Shown: piece after piece, positions 1-9,556 of the stretch | Position numbering within the stretch: position 1 is the stretch's first letter | Layout of the letters: each line of letters begins with the position of its first letter | Source: Porphyrobacter sp. HT-58-2 | Lineage (GTDB): Bacteria > Pseudomonadota > Alphaproteobacteria > Sphingomonadales > Sphingomonadaceae | Assembly: GCF_002952215.1 (NCBI RefSeq) | Contig: NZ_CP022600.1 | Coordinates: 2,728,001 to 2,792,000, forward strand | Reading direction: 5' to 3' | DNA length: 64,000 bases | Position numbers and translations under genes: made by a program | The notes under the pieces: generated by a model | What the model saw: the letters and a program-made list of their open reading frames with translations, nothing else | Told to the model about the DNA's origin: nothing | The model's database searches: none

Positions 1-23
1 TCGGTTGCCTCGCCTTCCGAGCG

Positions 24-42
24 GCCGGGTGCTCCACCCGGC
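24..42. terminator. Short GC-rich hairpin downstream of the acyl-CoA dehydrogenase gene
   Basis: A perfect 8-bp stem (GCCGGGTG / CACCCGGC) with a 3-nt loop lies 9 bp past the stop codon of the minus-strand dehydrogenase gene. Its position suits a transcription terminator, but no T-run follows on that strand, so this is a weak call. Confidence 0.3.
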
Positions 43-51
43 TCGAACACG

Positions 52-1710
52 CTACGCCGCAGCTGCCCGGCGCTGCGCGTCCAGCAGCCCGCGCCCGATC
101 ACTTGTGCCTGGATCTCCGCTGCGCCTTCGAAGATGTTGAGGATCCGCGCATCGCACAACACCCGGCTGATCGGATATTCCAGCGCGTAGCCATTGCCGC
201 CGTGGATCTGCACCGCATTATCCGCCGCGCTCCATGCGGCGCGCGCGGCGAGGAGCTTGGCCATCCCGGCCTCGATGTCGCAGCGGCTGCGGCGATCCTT
301 GGCCCGCGCCGCGAAATAGGTAAGTTCACGCGCCATCACCGTCTCTGCCGCCATCAGCGACAGTTTGTCAGCCACCCTTGGAAAGGCGACCAAGCTCTCG
401 CCGAACTGCTTGCGGCTCAGCGCATAGTCCAGGGCAAGGTCAAAGGCGTTCCACGCCACGCCCACGGCCCGCGCGGCGGTCTGAATGCGGGCGCCCTCGA
501 AAGTCCGCATCAGTTGCTTGAAGCCCTGCCCCTCGCGCCCGCCGAGCAGGCCGTCCGCAGCCACGGCAAAGCCATCAAACCCGAGCGCGTATTCTTTCAT
601 GCCCCGGTAGCCGAGCACTTCGATCTCGCTGCCCTCGATCCCCGCGTCGGGGAACGGCACGGCGTCGGTGCCGCGGGTCTTCTCTGCCAGCAGCATCGAC
701 AGGCCGGCATAGCCAGCCTCGCCCGGATCGGTGCGCACCAGCATGGTCATCAGATCAGCGCGGGCGGCGTGGGTGATCCAGGTCTTGGCCCCCGTCACCC
801 GCCAGCTGCCGTCGCTCTGGCGTTCCCCGCGCGTGCGGACAGCAGCAAGATCGCTGCCGGTATCAGGTTCGGTGAACACCGCGGTCGGCAGGCACGAGCC
901 ATCAGCAATGCGCGGGAGCCAGCGCGCCTTCTGCTCGTCCGTACCGTTCTCCCCGATCAGTTCGCCCGCGATCTCCGACCGCGTGCCAAGGCTGCCGGCA
1001 CAGATCCACCCGCGCGACAGCTCCTCGGACACCACCGCCATTGCCAGCTTGCCCAGCCCCAGCCCGCCATGGCTTTCCGGGATGCAGACGCCGAACACGC
1101 CGAGCGCGGCCATTTCGGCGATCACCGCATCGGGGATCAGCGCATCGGCAAGGTGCCATTGATGGGCAAAGGGTGTAATCTTCTCGGCGGTAAAGGCGCG
1201 GAAGCTTTCGCGCACCAGATCGAGCGTCTGGTCCCCCAGAGCCTCGCAGGGGCGCACGCCGTCCGCCAGCAGTGCCGCACAGCGGGCACGGGTTTCAGGG
1301 GTACTGCCTTCAGCGAGCAGGCGCGCGGTCGCCGGGTGCGCGGCAAGGTTGCGCGCGGCGCTTTCGAGCCCGAAGGCCGACGGGCGCACCACCTCGTGGG
1401 CGCTCATTGGCACGCCGCTGGTGATCTGCGCGAGGTATTCGCCGAACCCGATCCTCAGCGTCAGCGCCTCGATCTCACCGAACGCCCCGTCATGCTCGGC
1501 GCGCACCGCCCAGTCGAGCGTGGCTTCCAGCGCAGTGATCGTGGCCGCGATCCACGCCATGCCGTGCAGCCTGTGCTGTTCACGCGCAATCAGCGCCGGC
1601 TGCGGCACCCCGTCAGGCGCCACCACCTGCCCCGCAACGGCGCGCACCTGTTCTGCATATTCCCGCGCCGCGCCCAGACTCGCGCGCGCCAGACCGATCC
1701 ATTCACTCAT
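52..1710 (-). CDS. mcd: Acyl-CoA dehydrogenase, probable methylsuccinyl-CoA dehydrogenase
   Basis: A 552-residue FAD enzyme that would oxidise an acyl-CoA and pass electrons to ETF. The catalytic half (about 180-545) shows the flavin-binding signature [14 protein letters not shown], the [11 protein letters not shown] segment and the C-terminal FEGAAEIQ motif that carries the catalytic glutamate. The N-terminal extension of about 160 residues ([16 protein letters not shown] and onward) is longer than in ordinary 380-residue family members. It matches my memory of the methylsuccinyl-CoA dehydrogenases of the ethylmalonyl-CoA pathway, as does the segment [17 protein letters not shown]. The start at MSEWIG is preferred over an in-frame start further upstream because AAGGGGG precedes it and similarity begins there. 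No other ethylmalonyl-CoA-pathway gene is in the window, so family membership is certain but the substrate is inferred. Confidence 0.72.
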   Translation of the reverse strand: MSEWIGLARASLGAAREYAEQVRAVAGQVVAPDGVPQPALIAREQHRLHGMAWIAATITALEATLDWAVRAEHDGAFGEIEALTLRIGFGEYLAQITSGVPMSAHEVVRPSAFGLESAARNLAAHPATARLLAEGSTPETRARCAALLADGVRPCEALGDQTLDLVRESFRAFTAEKITPFAHQWHLADALIPDAVIAEMAALGVFGVCIPESHGGLGLGKLAMAVVSEELSRGWICAGSLGTRSEIAGELIGENGTDEQKARWLPRIADGSCLPTAVFTEPDTGSDLAAVRTRGERQSDGSWRVTGAKTWITHAARADLMTMLVRTDPGEAGYAGLSMLLAEKTRGTDAVPFPDAGIEGSEIEVLGYRGMKEYALGFDGFAVAADGLLGGREGQGFKQLMRTFEGARIQTAARAVGVAWNAFDLALDYALSRKQFGESLVAFPRVADKLSLMAAETVMARELTYFAARAKDRRSRCDIEAGMAKLLAARAAWSAADNAVQIHGGNGYALEYPISRVLCDARILNIFEGAAEIQAQVIGRGLLDAQRRAAAA

Positions 1711-2099
1711 GCCCCCTTCGCTAGCAGAGGCGCAGGGCCAATGCGAAGCCGCAAGTTTGGTGAAAGGCAAACGATCACAGCCCAAGCAATGTTGCTTCAG
1801 GGTGACAGTGGGCGCACAAAAATGGCGTTGACAAGGGCTTGGAGCCATTTGCCCCTTAACCCGGCGTGTCAAAAGCGCGATACGTCAAATGCGCCATTGG
1901 ATCGCCAATGTGCGCCAACTTGGATGGGGGCGATGCGGACAAGGGAAAGCCTTGCCGCGTGGTCTTGCGCAGGAAGAACCGCGAAAGCGAAGCCTTCCGG
2001 GCATACAGGGGCCCGGATGCGCGGACATCGCGAAACGAACAGGCTTCGGCAGGGCTCGGCTCTGCTGGCAGGCCAGATTTACCTATGCGAGGACAATTT
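1711..2099. other. Divergent intergenic region, 389 bp
   Basis: This lies between the divergent acyl-CoA dehydrogenase and TonB-dependent receptor genes and must hold both promoters. A TTGACA at 1828-1833 faces the receptor, but no convincing -10 lies at the usual spacing. The plus-strand frame stays open back to 1866, but without signal-peptide character or a ribosome site. I see no clear operator, RNA or small gene. Confidence 0.5.
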
Positions 2100-5000
2100 A
2101 TGCGCATTTTGAAGGTTACACTCCACTCGGCCTCGCGCCCCGCGCTGGCCGCCGCTCTGCTGGTCGCCGGTTTAGTGCCGACCGCAGCAGCCAGCGCCCA
2201 GGACAGCGTGACCGATGAAGAAGCGGCCGATGAAACGGCGCAGCAGCAGATCATCGTCACCGGTTCGCGCATTTCGCGCGATCCCAACGCGGTGGCTCCC
2301 GTGCCGATCAGCACGGTCGATGCCGATGACCTGCGCAATTTCGGCGGCACCGATGCCACGGCTGCGCTGCGCCAGATCCCGGCGCTGATTTCCTCCGGCA
2401 CCGTGGCCGACTCGATCGAGCGTGGCGGCGGCGGCGTGGGTCAGGCGACCCTCAACCTGCGCCAGCTCGGCTCGAACCGCACGCTGGTGCTGGTCGATGG
2501 CTGGCGGCACGTTTCGGGCGTGGCCGGTACGCAGACGGTCGACGTGGCGACCATCCCCAACGCCCTGATCGAGCGGGTTGAAGTGCTCACCGGGGGCGCC
2601 TCGGCGGTCTATGGTGCGGACGCGGTGACCGGCGTCGTCAACTACGTGCTCAAGCGCGATTTCGAAGGCGTCCAGCTCAATGGGCAGATGGGCCTTTCGA
2701 CCAAGGGCGATGGCCGCAGCTACCGGCTTGAAGGCGTGGTCGGCCAGAACTTCGCCGATGGTCGCGGCAACGTGACGCTGGCAGCTGGCTACACCAACGA
2801 TGACGAGATCCTGTTCGGCGACCGCGAATTCACGCGGGACAATGGCCGTGGCAACAACTCGACCACCTATGCCAACCCGCTGCGCCGCTTCCAGGCCGGG
2901 GACATCAACCCGACAACCATGCCGAACTTTGCCAGCCGTTTCCGGCTCGGCGGTCCCGGGCCGGGCTCGACCCGTTTCCCGGTCGGCCCGCTGATCCCGA
3001 CGCAGGCGCAGGCCAACACCCTGTTCCCCGGCGGCATCACCCCTGCCGAACAGGCGCTGATCGACCGGGCAGCCGGTTCGCCCGCCTTCGTGATCGGATC
3101 GGACCCGCGCTTCGCGATTTCGTCGAACCGCGGCCTGATCTTCCGCAACGATTTCGATTTCTTCAGCGCGGATACCAACAACAACGGCATCCCGGATTGT
3201 AACGAGAGCTTCATCGGCCGCACCGGTTTTGGCGGCGGCGGCTGCCTCGTCACCAATGACGATGGCACTGTGCGCCCGTTCCAGGACGGCATCATCGCCA
3301 CGGGTGCGAACCAGTTCGGCGGCGACGGCGCGGTGGAGCGCACCAACGAAGCCTCGCTGATTCCGGGCTCCGAGCGCATCTATGCCAACCTGCGCTCCAG
3401 CTTCGAATTCTCGCCGGCGGCGCGGGCCTGGATCGATGCGAAGTACGTTCGCACCGAAACCACCAGCCGCAGCAACTACAACACCTTCTACGACAGCCTG
3501 TTCATCGCGCCTGACAACCCCTTCATTCCCGACGTGCTGCGCGCCGACGCGAATGAGGCTGGCGGTCTGCGCATCAGCCGCGACTTCCTCGATCTCGGGC
3601 CGGGCATTTCGACCGCCAAGCGCGAGACCTATCGCCTGGTTGCCGGGCTCGACGGGGAAATCACGCCGAACCTGCGGTACGAACTGGTCGGCAATTATGG
3701 CCGGACCGACAACGTCAACACCTTCAGCAACTCGGTGCAGTATGACCGCCTGTTTGCTGCGATCGACGTCGTGACCGATCCTGCCACCGGACAACCGGTC
3801 TGCCGCTCGACGCTCAACCCCAATGCCCCGCCGCATCCGGGTTCGGAATTCTTCCCGGTAATCGCGCCCGGCTTCTTCACTTTCCGTCCGGGTGACGGCC
3901 AGTGTGTGCCGGTGAGCCTGTTCCGCGGGATCAACTCGGTGAGCCAGGCCGGCGTCGATTTCATCACCACCCCGACCACCAACCGGTTCCGTCTCGAACA
4001 GACCGTCATCACCGGCATCCTGAGCGGCGATACGGGCGCGTTCTTCAACCTTCCGGGCGGCGCGGTGAAGTTCTCGCTGGGCGCCGAATACCGTGAGGAA
4101 AAGTCGCGGTCGCGCTTCAACGACCTGCTGCTGGGCCTGTTGCCCGAAGGCTCGCCCGCCGGCCCGGCGGGAACCTTCATCGGGGACATCTCGCCCAACC
4201 AGACCCTGCTGTTCGATGCGGCTGCGCGTCAGTTCAACGCGGGCGGCCAGTTCAACGTGAAGGAAGTCTTCGGCGAAATCCTGCTGCCGGTGCTCGATGA
4301 TACGCCGTTCTTCCACGAACTGACCATCGGTGCGGCCGGTCGCTATGCCGATTACTCGACCGTGGGCGGCACCTTTACCTGGAACGTCAACGGCGTGTGG
4401 GCTCCGATCCCCGACGTGCGGTTCCGCGGTGCCTATGCTCAGGCGATCCGTGCGCCCAACATCGCCGAACTGTTCGATCCGCAGCAGGGCGCGACCTTCC
4501 GTCCCAACGATCCGTGCAGCCAGTCGAACATCGACCGTCTGATTGCCGATGGCGATCCGGCGGCTCAGAACCGTCTGAACAACTGCCGTGCTGACGGGAT
4601 CCCGGCTGGCTATGAAGACCCGCTGACTGCGCGTTTCTCCGGTACCTCGGGCGGGAACCCCAACCTGCGGGAAGAAACCGCGACGACGATCACGGCCGGT
4701 GCTGTGATCCAGCCGCGCTTTATCCCCGGCCTGACGCTGTCGGCGGATTACTACTCGATCAAGATCGAGGACGCGATCCAGGCCGTCACATCGCAGGATA
4801 TCGTCGACAGCTGCTATGACCTGCCGACCTTCCCGAACGACTTCTGCGGTCTGTTCACCCGTAACCGGACGCCCGGCTCGCCGACGTTCCTCGGGCTGAA
4901 CTTCCTGCAGCAGACGCAGATCAACTTCGCCAAGCTCGAAACCCGCGGGGTCGATTTCCAGGCCAATTACGGGTTCGATGTTGGCAAGAACAACTTCAAC

Positions 5001-5414
5001 ATCAACATCGGCGGCAACTGGACCGAGCGGCTCAACCGCTTCTTCGATCCGGTTGATACCTCCTTCATCAACCCGGGCCTTGGCGAACTGGGCGCACCGG
5101 AATGGTCGGGCTTTGGCTCGGTCACCTGGAACCGGGGCGACTTCACGCTCAACTACGGGGTGCAGTACATCGATTCGACTGCAGTCGCATCGGTCATCCA
5201 GATCGAGCGACTGGAGACTGAATTCGGTCCGGCCGGTCTGGCGCCGGAGTACTGGCTCCACAACGTCGCCTTCAACCTCGATGCCACTGATCAGATCAGC
5301 TTCTACGGCGGCATCAACAACCTGACCGACGAGGAGCCTTACCTCTCCAGCTCGGCCTACCCGGTTTCGGGCATCGGGCGCACGGTCTTTGTCGGGGTGA
5401 ACGCGCGGTTCTGA
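2100..5414 (+). CDS. TonB-dependent outer-membrane receptor
   Basis: A 1104-residue TonB-dependent receptor for energised uptake across the outer membrane. It has a cleavable signal peptide (residues 1 to about 35, ending SAQ), then a TonB-box-like region and plug opening QQIIVTGSRI, with NRTLVLVDG and GGASAVYGADAVTGVVNYV typical of the plug. A 22-strand barrel follows, ending in the expected C-terminal phenylalanine (GVNARF). Start 2100 is chosen over 2085 because AGGA lies just upstream of it and the signal peptide begins there. A long extracellular insertion contains DTNNNGIPD (residue 358 onward), which looks like a calcium-binding loop, and has several cysteines. The neighbouring acyl-CoA dehydrogenases hint at a lipid-like ligand, but the substrate cannot be read from sequence. 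Confidence 0.9.
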   Translation: MRILKVTLHSASRPALAAALLVAGLVPTAAASAQDSVTDEEAADETAQQQIIVTGSRISRDPNAVAPVPISTVDADDLRNFGGTDATAALRQIPALISSGTVADSIERGGGGVGQATLNLRQLGSNRTLVLVDGWRHVSGVAGTQTVDVATIPNALIERVEVLTGGASAVYGADAVTGVVNYVLKRDFEGVQLNGQMGLSTKGDGRSYRLEGVVGQNFADGRGNVTLAAGYTNDDEILFGDREFTRDNGRGNNSTTYANPLRRFQAGDINPTTMPNFASRFRLGGPGPGSTRFPVGPLIPTQAQANTLFPGGITPAEQALIDRAAGSPAFVIGSDPRFAISSNRGLIFRNDFDFFSADTNNNGIPDCNESFIGRTGFGGGGCLVTNDDGTVRPFQDGIIATGANQFGGDGAVERTNEASLIPGSERIYANLRSSFEFSPAARAWIDAKYVRTETTSRSNYNTFYDSLFIAPDNPFIPDVLRADANEAGGLRISRDFLDLGPGISTAKRETYRLVAGLDGEITPNLRYELVGNYGRTDNVNTFSNSVQYDRLFAAIDVVTDPATGQPVCRSTLNPNAPPHPGSEFFPVIAPGFFTFRPGDGQCVPVSLFRGINSVSQAGVDFITTPTTNRFRLEQTVITGILSGDTGAFFNLPGGAVKFSLGAEYREEKSRSRFNDLLLGLLPEGSPAGPAGTFIGDISPNQTLLFDAAARQFNAGGQFNVKEVFGEILLPVLDDTPFFHELTIGAAGRYADYSTVGGTFTWNVNGVWAPIPDVRFRGAYAQAIRAPNIAELFDPQQGATFRPNDPCSQSNIDRLIADGDPAAQNRLNNCRADGIPAGYEDPLTARFSGTSGGNPNLREETATTITAGAVIQPRFIPGLTLSADYYSIKIEDAIQAVTSQDIVDSCYDLPTFPNDFCGLFTRNRTPGSPTFLGLNFLQQTQINFAKLETRGVDFQANYGFDVGKNNFNINIGGNWTERLNRFFDPVDTSFINPGLGELGAPEWSGFGSVTWNRGDFTLNYGVQYIDSTAVASVIQIERLETEFGPAGLAPEYWLHNVAFNLDATDQISFYGGINNLTDEEPYLSSSAYPVSGIGRTVFVGVNARF

Positions 5415-5444
5415 TCGCGCGCCGCTTTCGGCGGTGCATTACGG

Positions 5445-5474
5445 CGGGCGGGACAGTTCAGGCTGTCCCGCCCG
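5445..5474. terminator. Bidirectional terminator between convergent genes
   Basis: A perfect 12-bp stem (CGGGCGGGACAG / CTGTCCCGCCCG) with a 6-nt loop sits between the receptor stop at 5414 and the convergent dehydrogenase stop at 5484. A T-rich stretch (TTGCCGTTTCTATT) follows on the plus strand. It can serve both genes. Confidence 0.8.
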
Positions 5475-5483
5475 TTGCCGTTT

Positions 5484-6650
5484 CTATTCGCGCATGCCCA
5501 GCAGGCTGCGGGCGACCACCCAGTTGTGGATCTCGCTCGGCCCGTCATAAATGCGCATGGTGCGCAGCTTGTTCGACATGAGATACAGCGGCAGCTCGCG
5601 CGTCATGCCCATCCCGCCGAACAGCTGCATCGCATGATCGACGATCGCATAGGCGTTTTCGGTGCAGAAGCTCTTGATCATCGAGATTTCCGAGCGGACA
5701 TCCCGCCCCTCGTCGATCTTCCAGGCGCAGTCATAGGTCATCAGCCGCATCGCATGGATCCGGGTCGCGGCATCGGCGATCCAGTTCTGCACGGTCTGCC
5801 GCGCGGCGAGCGGCTTGCCGAAAGTGCTGCGCTGGGGGGCGTAGTCGATCATCATCTCAAGCGCGCGCTGCGCCATGCCGATTGACCATGACGCCATCTC
5901 GATCCGCCGTGTTCCCAGCCGTACCTGCATCGGCGCAAAGCCCTGCCCGCGCTTGCCCAGCAGCTTCCACCCCGGCACCCGGCAATCATCAAGCGCGATT
6001 TCATAGGTCGAAGTGCCATCGATCATCGGGATCCGGCGCATCACGTTGAAGCCGGGCGTGTCGCGATCGACCAGAAAGGCGGAGATACCATTGCGCCCGT
6101 CGGGGTTCCTGTCCGTGACCGCCATCAGGATGGTGAAATCAGCCTCGGCCCCCTTGGTGATCCAGATTTTGCGACCGTTGATCACCCAGTCATCGCCGTC
6201 CTGCACGGCAGTGGTCTTCATCCCCGCCGGATCGGCTCCGGCACCGGGTTCGGAAATGCCGATGGCGCTGATCGTCTCGCCGCGCACGTAGGGCTCAAGA
6301 TAGGCCACGCGCTGCCGCTCGTCGGCGGCGACCATCAGCATCCTGAGGTTGGGCGAATCAGGCGGCAGATAATAGGGGACAACGGTGCGGCCCAGTTCCT
6401 CGGACACGCCCACCATCGCCACCATTGGCAGGTTCATGCCGCCCACTTCCTCTGGCGCATCAAGCCCCCAAAGCCCCAGTTCCCGGCTGACGGCATCGAC
6501 CTTGGCGGTCTCCTCGGGGGTGAGATAGGTGCCTTGCCCGAGATTCTCGCGGGCGATGACGCTGGCTTCGAGCGGCATCAACTGATCGCGCACGAACTTG
6601 CCGACCAGTTCCTTGAGCATGGCGTGTTCGTGGTTGAGTTCGAAATTCAT
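5484..6650 (-). CDS. Acyl-CoA dehydrogenase family protein
   Basis: A 388-residue enzyme of standard acyl-CoA dehydrogenase length, oxidising an acyl-CoA with FAD and ETF. Visible features are the flavin-binding segment ISEPGAGADPAGM, the KIWITKGAEADF strand of the beta domain, and a C-terminal helical domain with QLFGGMGMTRELPL and IYDGPSEIHNWVVARSLL. The position of the usual catalytic glutamate reads D (YDGP), so the base may lie elsewhere, as in long-chain or isovaleryl-type members. The start MNFELNHEHAML (6650) is chosen because it matches family N-termini; the 20 residues upstream have no family character. It converges on the TonB receptor. Substrate is not predictable. Confidence 0.88.
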   Translation of the reverse strand: MNFELNHEHAMLKELVGKFVRDQLMPLEASVIARENLGQGTYLTPEETAKVDAVSRELGLWGLDAPEEVGGMNLPMVAMVGVSEELGRTVVPYYLPPDSPNLRMLMVAADERQRVAYLEPYVRGETISAIGISEPGAGADPAGMKTTAVQDGDDWVINGRKIWITKGAEADFTILMAVTDRNPDGRNGISAFLVDRDTPGFNVMRRIPMIDGTSTYEIALDDCRVPGWKLLGKRGQGFAPMQVRLGTRRIEMASWSIGMAQRALEMMIDYAPQRSTFGKPLAARQTVQNWIADAATRIHAMRLMTYDCAWKIDEGRDVRSEISMIKSFCTENAYAIVDHAMQLFGGMGMTRELPLYLMSNKLRTMRIYDGPSEIHNWVVARSLLGMRE

Positions 6651-6807
6651 CACTGGGGTCCCTGCATCTGATCCGGGTGCTTGCAGCGCTCCTGACACCA
6701 CAGTTTGCACGACCTGTCATCCGCCCAGATTGAGAGGGCTGATCAAGGCAACCGCCCGCATCGCCGAGGCGTCAGGCCTGCTGGACAGCCGGGACACACC
6801 GACTCGC

Positions 6808-6870
6808 TTGACACCATTTGCAAAAATACATACCTTCACATTTGCAAACCTGCAAAACTGTGCAGGTTTG
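6808..6870. promoter_or_regulatory. Operator and promoter region of the ArsR-carbonic anhydrase-SulP operon
   Basis: Upstream of the regulator start at 6881 lie a TTGACA (6808-6813), two copies of the palindrome TTTGCAAA (6817-6824 and 6841-6848, 24 bp apart) and a 9-bp perfect inverted repeat CAAACCTGC / GCAGGTTTG (6845-6853 and 6862-6870, 8-bp spacer). Winged-helix dimers of the ArsR type bind such dyads. The cluster sits where a repressor would block the promoter. The -10 element is poor and not assigned. Confidence 0.6.
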
Positions 6871-6880
6871 GGAGAGGGAC

Positions 6881-7252
6881 ATGCCAAGTCGGCTAATCGT
6901 ATCAAAGGAGCTGGCCGAGCTGCTCAAGCTGCTCGCCCACGCTGATCGCCTGCGCCTCATCGAAGAGCTCAGAACGGGTGAAATGGATGTAACAGGGCTT
7001 GCCGAGACGCTCGATCTGCCGACCACCCGGGTCTCCCAGCACCTTGCCCAACTGCGGGCTCAGCGTCTGGTCGAAGAGCGCCGCGACGGGCGCAATCATT
7101 TCTACCGCCTGTCGCACCCGCAGCTTGCCGCCTGGATCGTCGAGGCGCTCCAGTTCGTCGATATCCGCACCCGGCTGGAAGATGCCGATCACATTGATGC
7201 CGCGCGCGCCCTGTGGAGCACGCCCGCCCCTGCTTCATCCGAATCTGACTGA
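6881..7252 (+). CDS. ArsR-family winged-helix regulator, cysteine-free (copy 1)
   Basis: A 123-residue ArsR/SmtB-type DNA-binding protein. The recognition-helix region reads LPTTRVSQHLAQLRAQRLVEERRDG, followed by the wing and FYRLSHPQ. It has no cysteine at all, so it cannot use the classical alpha-3N or alpha-5 thiol metal sites; it should sense something else or act as a constitutive repressor. Start ATG 6881 follows GGGAGAGGGAC; similarity to the paralogue at 9557-9922 begins at this MPSR. It is first gene of an operon with carbonic anhydrase and SulP transporter (14-bp and 30-bp gaps) and probably binds the dyads at 6817-6870 to control itself and them. Confidence 0.88.
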   Translation: MPSRLIVSKELAELLKLLAHADRLRLIEELRTGEMDVTGLAETLDLPTTRVSQHLAQLRAQRLVEERRDGRNHFYRLSHPQLAAWIVEALQFVDIRTRLEDADHIDAARALWSTPAPASSESD

Positions 7253-7266
7253 AAGGACAATCTGCG

Positions 7267-7932
7267 ATGCCCCATTTCGCTCAAGGCGTGGTCAAGTTCC
7301 AACGCGAGGTCTTCCCCGACAAGGCCGACCTGTTCGAAAAGCTGGCCACCGGCCAGAGCCCCGAGGCGCTGTTCATCACCTGCTCGGACAGCCGGATCGA
7401 GACAGCGATGCTCACCCAGACCGATCCGGGCGAGCTGTTCATCTGCCGCAACGCCGGCAACATCGTGCCTCCGCACACCAACCAGACTGGCGGCATGACC
7501 GCCTCGATCGAATTCGCCATCGGCGCGCTGGGCATCCCCCATATCGTGATCTGCGGCCACACCGAATGCGGGGCGATGAAGGGGGCGATGAACCGCGCTG
7601 GCCTCACCAGCCTGCCGCACGTGCGCGAGTGGCTGGGCTATTCGCAGGGCGCGGTCGACATTGTCGAGGCGCTGGGCACGGATCTCGATCCCGATGCCAA
7701 GATGCGCATGCTGCTGGAACAGAACGTCATCCTGCAATTGCAGCACCTGAAGACCCACCCCACGGTCGCAGTCGCCCTCGCGCAGGGGGCGGTGAAGCTC
7801 CATGGCTGGGTTTACGACATCAAGACCGGCGAGGTTTCGGCCTTCGACGATGCGACCGGCACCTGGGTTCCGGTCGAGGAACGCTACGCTTCCGAACTCG
7901 CCTCGGCCGCGCTGCACCAGCACGCCTGCTGA
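7267..7932 (+). CDS. Beta-class carbonic anhydrase
   Basis: A 221-residue beta-carbonic anhydrase that interconverts CO2 and bicarbonate in the cytoplasm. The zinc ligands are visible as Cys39 (in CSDSRI), His98 and Cys101 (in CGHTECGAM), with the Asp41-Arg43 dyad of the active site. Full length for the family, no signal peptide. GAAAGGAC precedes the start. It lies between an ArsR-type regulator and a SulP transporter. That arrangement implies supply of bicarbonate for carboxylation reactions or pH balance, with the transporter moving bicarbonate and this enzyme equilibrating it with CO2. Confidence 0.93.
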   Translation: MPHFAQGVVKFQREVFPDKADLFEKLATGQSPEALFITCSDSRIETAMLTQTDPGELFICRNAGNIVPPHTNQTGGMTASIEFAIGALGIPHIVICGHTECGAMKGAMNRAGLTSLPHVREWLGYSQGAVDIVEALGTDLDPDAKMRMLLEQNVILQLQHLKTHPTVAVALAQGAVKLHGWVYDIKTGEVSAFDDATGTWVPVEERYASELASAALHQHAC

Positions 7933-7962
7933 TCTCAACCTCACGCGATTGGAACCCCTGCC

Positions 7963-9531
7963 ATGAAAGCGCCTGCTGCCCACCAATTGACCTCCGCCGT
8001 GATCGGGCGGGACTTTCTGGCTTCGATCGTCGTCTTTCTCGTGGCCTTGCCGCTGTGTATGGGGATCGCGATTGCATCGGGCGCACCGCCCGCGCTTGGC
8101 CTGATCACCGGGATCGTGGGCGGACTGGTGGTCGGCGTTCTGGCGGGATCACCCTTGCAGGTGAGCGGCCCTGCGGCAGGCATGGCGGTGCTGGTCTATC
8201 AGCTGGTGCAGGATCACGGCCTGATCATGCTGGGGGTGGTCGGCCTGATCGCTGGCGGGCTGCAACTGCTCGCGGGCGTCCTGCGGCTGGGCCAGTGGTT
8301 CCGGGCGATCTCGCCCTCGGTGATCCACGGGATGCTGGCGGGGATCGGCGTGCTGATCTTCGCCTCGCAGCTCCACGTGATGCTGGACGATGCGCCGCGC
8401 GCCAGCGGTCTTTTAAACATTGCCGCGATCCCCGAAGCTTTCATGAAGGTGTTCCCGGCCGATGGGTCGGTGCATCACCTCGCGGCGATGGCGGGGATCG
8501 TCACGATCATCACCATTGTGCTTTGGAACCAGTTCAAGCCCAAGCGGCTGTCGTTGATTCCCGGCCCGCTGCTGGGTGTCATTACCGGAACGATCTTCGC
8601 GATCGCCTTTGCCCTGCCGATCACCCTGGTGGAACTCCCCGCCACCCTGACGAGCGGACTCAACATCCCAACCAGTGATGCGCTGGCCGGTTTTGTCGAC
8701 CCCGACATCCTGACCCTTGGCCTGGTCTTCGCCTTTGTCGCCAGTGCTGAAACGCTGCTGTGCGCCACGGCGGTGGACAAGATGCACATCGGTGCGCGCA
8801 CGGATTACGACAAGGAACTGCGCGCCCAAGGGATCGGCAACATGATCTGCGGCGGGCTTGGTGCGCTGCCGATGACCGGCGTGATCGTGCGTTCGTCCGC
8901 GAATGTCGATGCCGGGGCAACCACCCGCATCTCTGCGATCCTGCATGGCGCATGGCTGCTGCTGGCAGTCGCCGCCTTTCCCTTCATCCTCAACGAAATC
9001 CCGACCTCGGTGTTGGCCGCCATTCTGGTCTATACCGGCTACAAGCTGGTCAATGTTGCGCAGATCCGGAAAATCGCCGAATTCGGCAAGCAGGAGCTGG
9101 TGATCTACTTCGCGACCCTTGTGGGCGTGGTGGCAATCGACCTGCTGACCGGGGTGATCCTCGGCTTCGTTCTCGCGACACTGAAGCTGGTCTACACCTT
9201 CTCGCACCTTGATATCCGGCGCGAGCATGACGCCGAAACCAATCGGATCGATCTGTGGATGACCGGCTCGGCCACGTTCTTCTCGATCCCGCAGCTGGGC
9301 AAGGCGCTGGAAAGCTCACCGTTCGGATCAGAAGTCCATATCCACGTCGAAAAGCTCGAATATATCGACCACGCCTGCCTGGAGATGCTGTCTTCATGGG
9401 AGAAGCTGCACCAGTCCACCGGCGGCACACTGATCGTGGAATGGAACGAGCTGGTGGAGCGCTACGGGCGCCGCTCGGAAGATCCGACCAAGACTGAAAT
9501 CCGCGGGCTGATGAGCCGCACCGCGGCCTGA
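7963..9531 (+). CDS. SulP-family anion transporter, probable bicarbonate transporter
   Basis: A 522-residue inner-membrane SulP (SLC26-type) carrier. About 10-14 hydrophobic segments fill residues 15-410, with SGPAAGMAVLVYQLV near TM3 typical of the family. A C-terminal STAS domain follows (about 430-510, EVHIHVEKLEYIDHACLEMLSSWEKL). SulP proteins carry sulfate, bicarbonate or other anions. Pairing with carbonic anhydrase in one operon favours bicarbonate, as in BicA and in natural SulP-carbonic anhydrase fusions. Substrate is therefore inferred from context. The gene ends 25 bp before the convergent second ArsR gene. Confidence 0.85.
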   Translation: MKAPAAHQLTSAVIGRDFLASIVVFLVALPLCMGIAIASGAPPALGLITGIVGGLVVGVLAGSPLQVSGPAAGMAVLVYQLVQDHGLIMLGVVGLIAGGLQLLAGVLRLGQWFRAISPSVIHGMLAGIGVLIFASQLHVMLDDAPRASGLLNIAAIPEAFMKVFPADGSVHHLAAMAGIVTIITIVLWNQFKPKRLSLIPGPLLGVITGTIFAIAFALPITLVELPATLTSGLNIPTSDALAGFVDPDILTLGLVFAFVASAETLLCATAVDKMHIGARTDYDKELRAQGIGNMICGGLGALPMTGVIVRSSANVDAGATTRISAILHGAWLLLAVAAFPFILNEIPTSVLAAILVYTGYKLVNVAQIRKIAEFGKQELVIYFATLVGVVAIDLLTGVILGFVLATLKLVYTFSHLDIRREHDAETNRIDLWMTGSATFFSIPQLGKALESSPFGSEVHIHVEKLEYIDHACLEMLSSWEKLHQSTGGTLIVEWNELVERYGRRSEDPTKTEIRGLMSRTAA

Positions 9532-9556
9532 CGCCAAAGCTGCGCCCCCCAAGGGC

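Noticed and set aside
1..51. tRNA-like T-arm sequence (TTCGAGC on the minus strand)
   Set aside because: Only a hairpin and a short T-loop-like string are present; no acceptor, D or anticodon arm fits. Kept only as a weak terminator hairpin.
103..2112. 669-residue plus-strand frame over the first acyl-CoA dehydrogenase
   Set aside because: Shadow of the dehydrogenase; contains no recognisable domain and overlaps the divergent promoter region.
2172..5261. 1029-residue open frame antisense to the first TonB receptor
   Set aside because: High GC content keeps opposite frames open. The product is rich in Arg, Ala, Gly and Val without any domain, and the plus-strand receptor is unambiguous.
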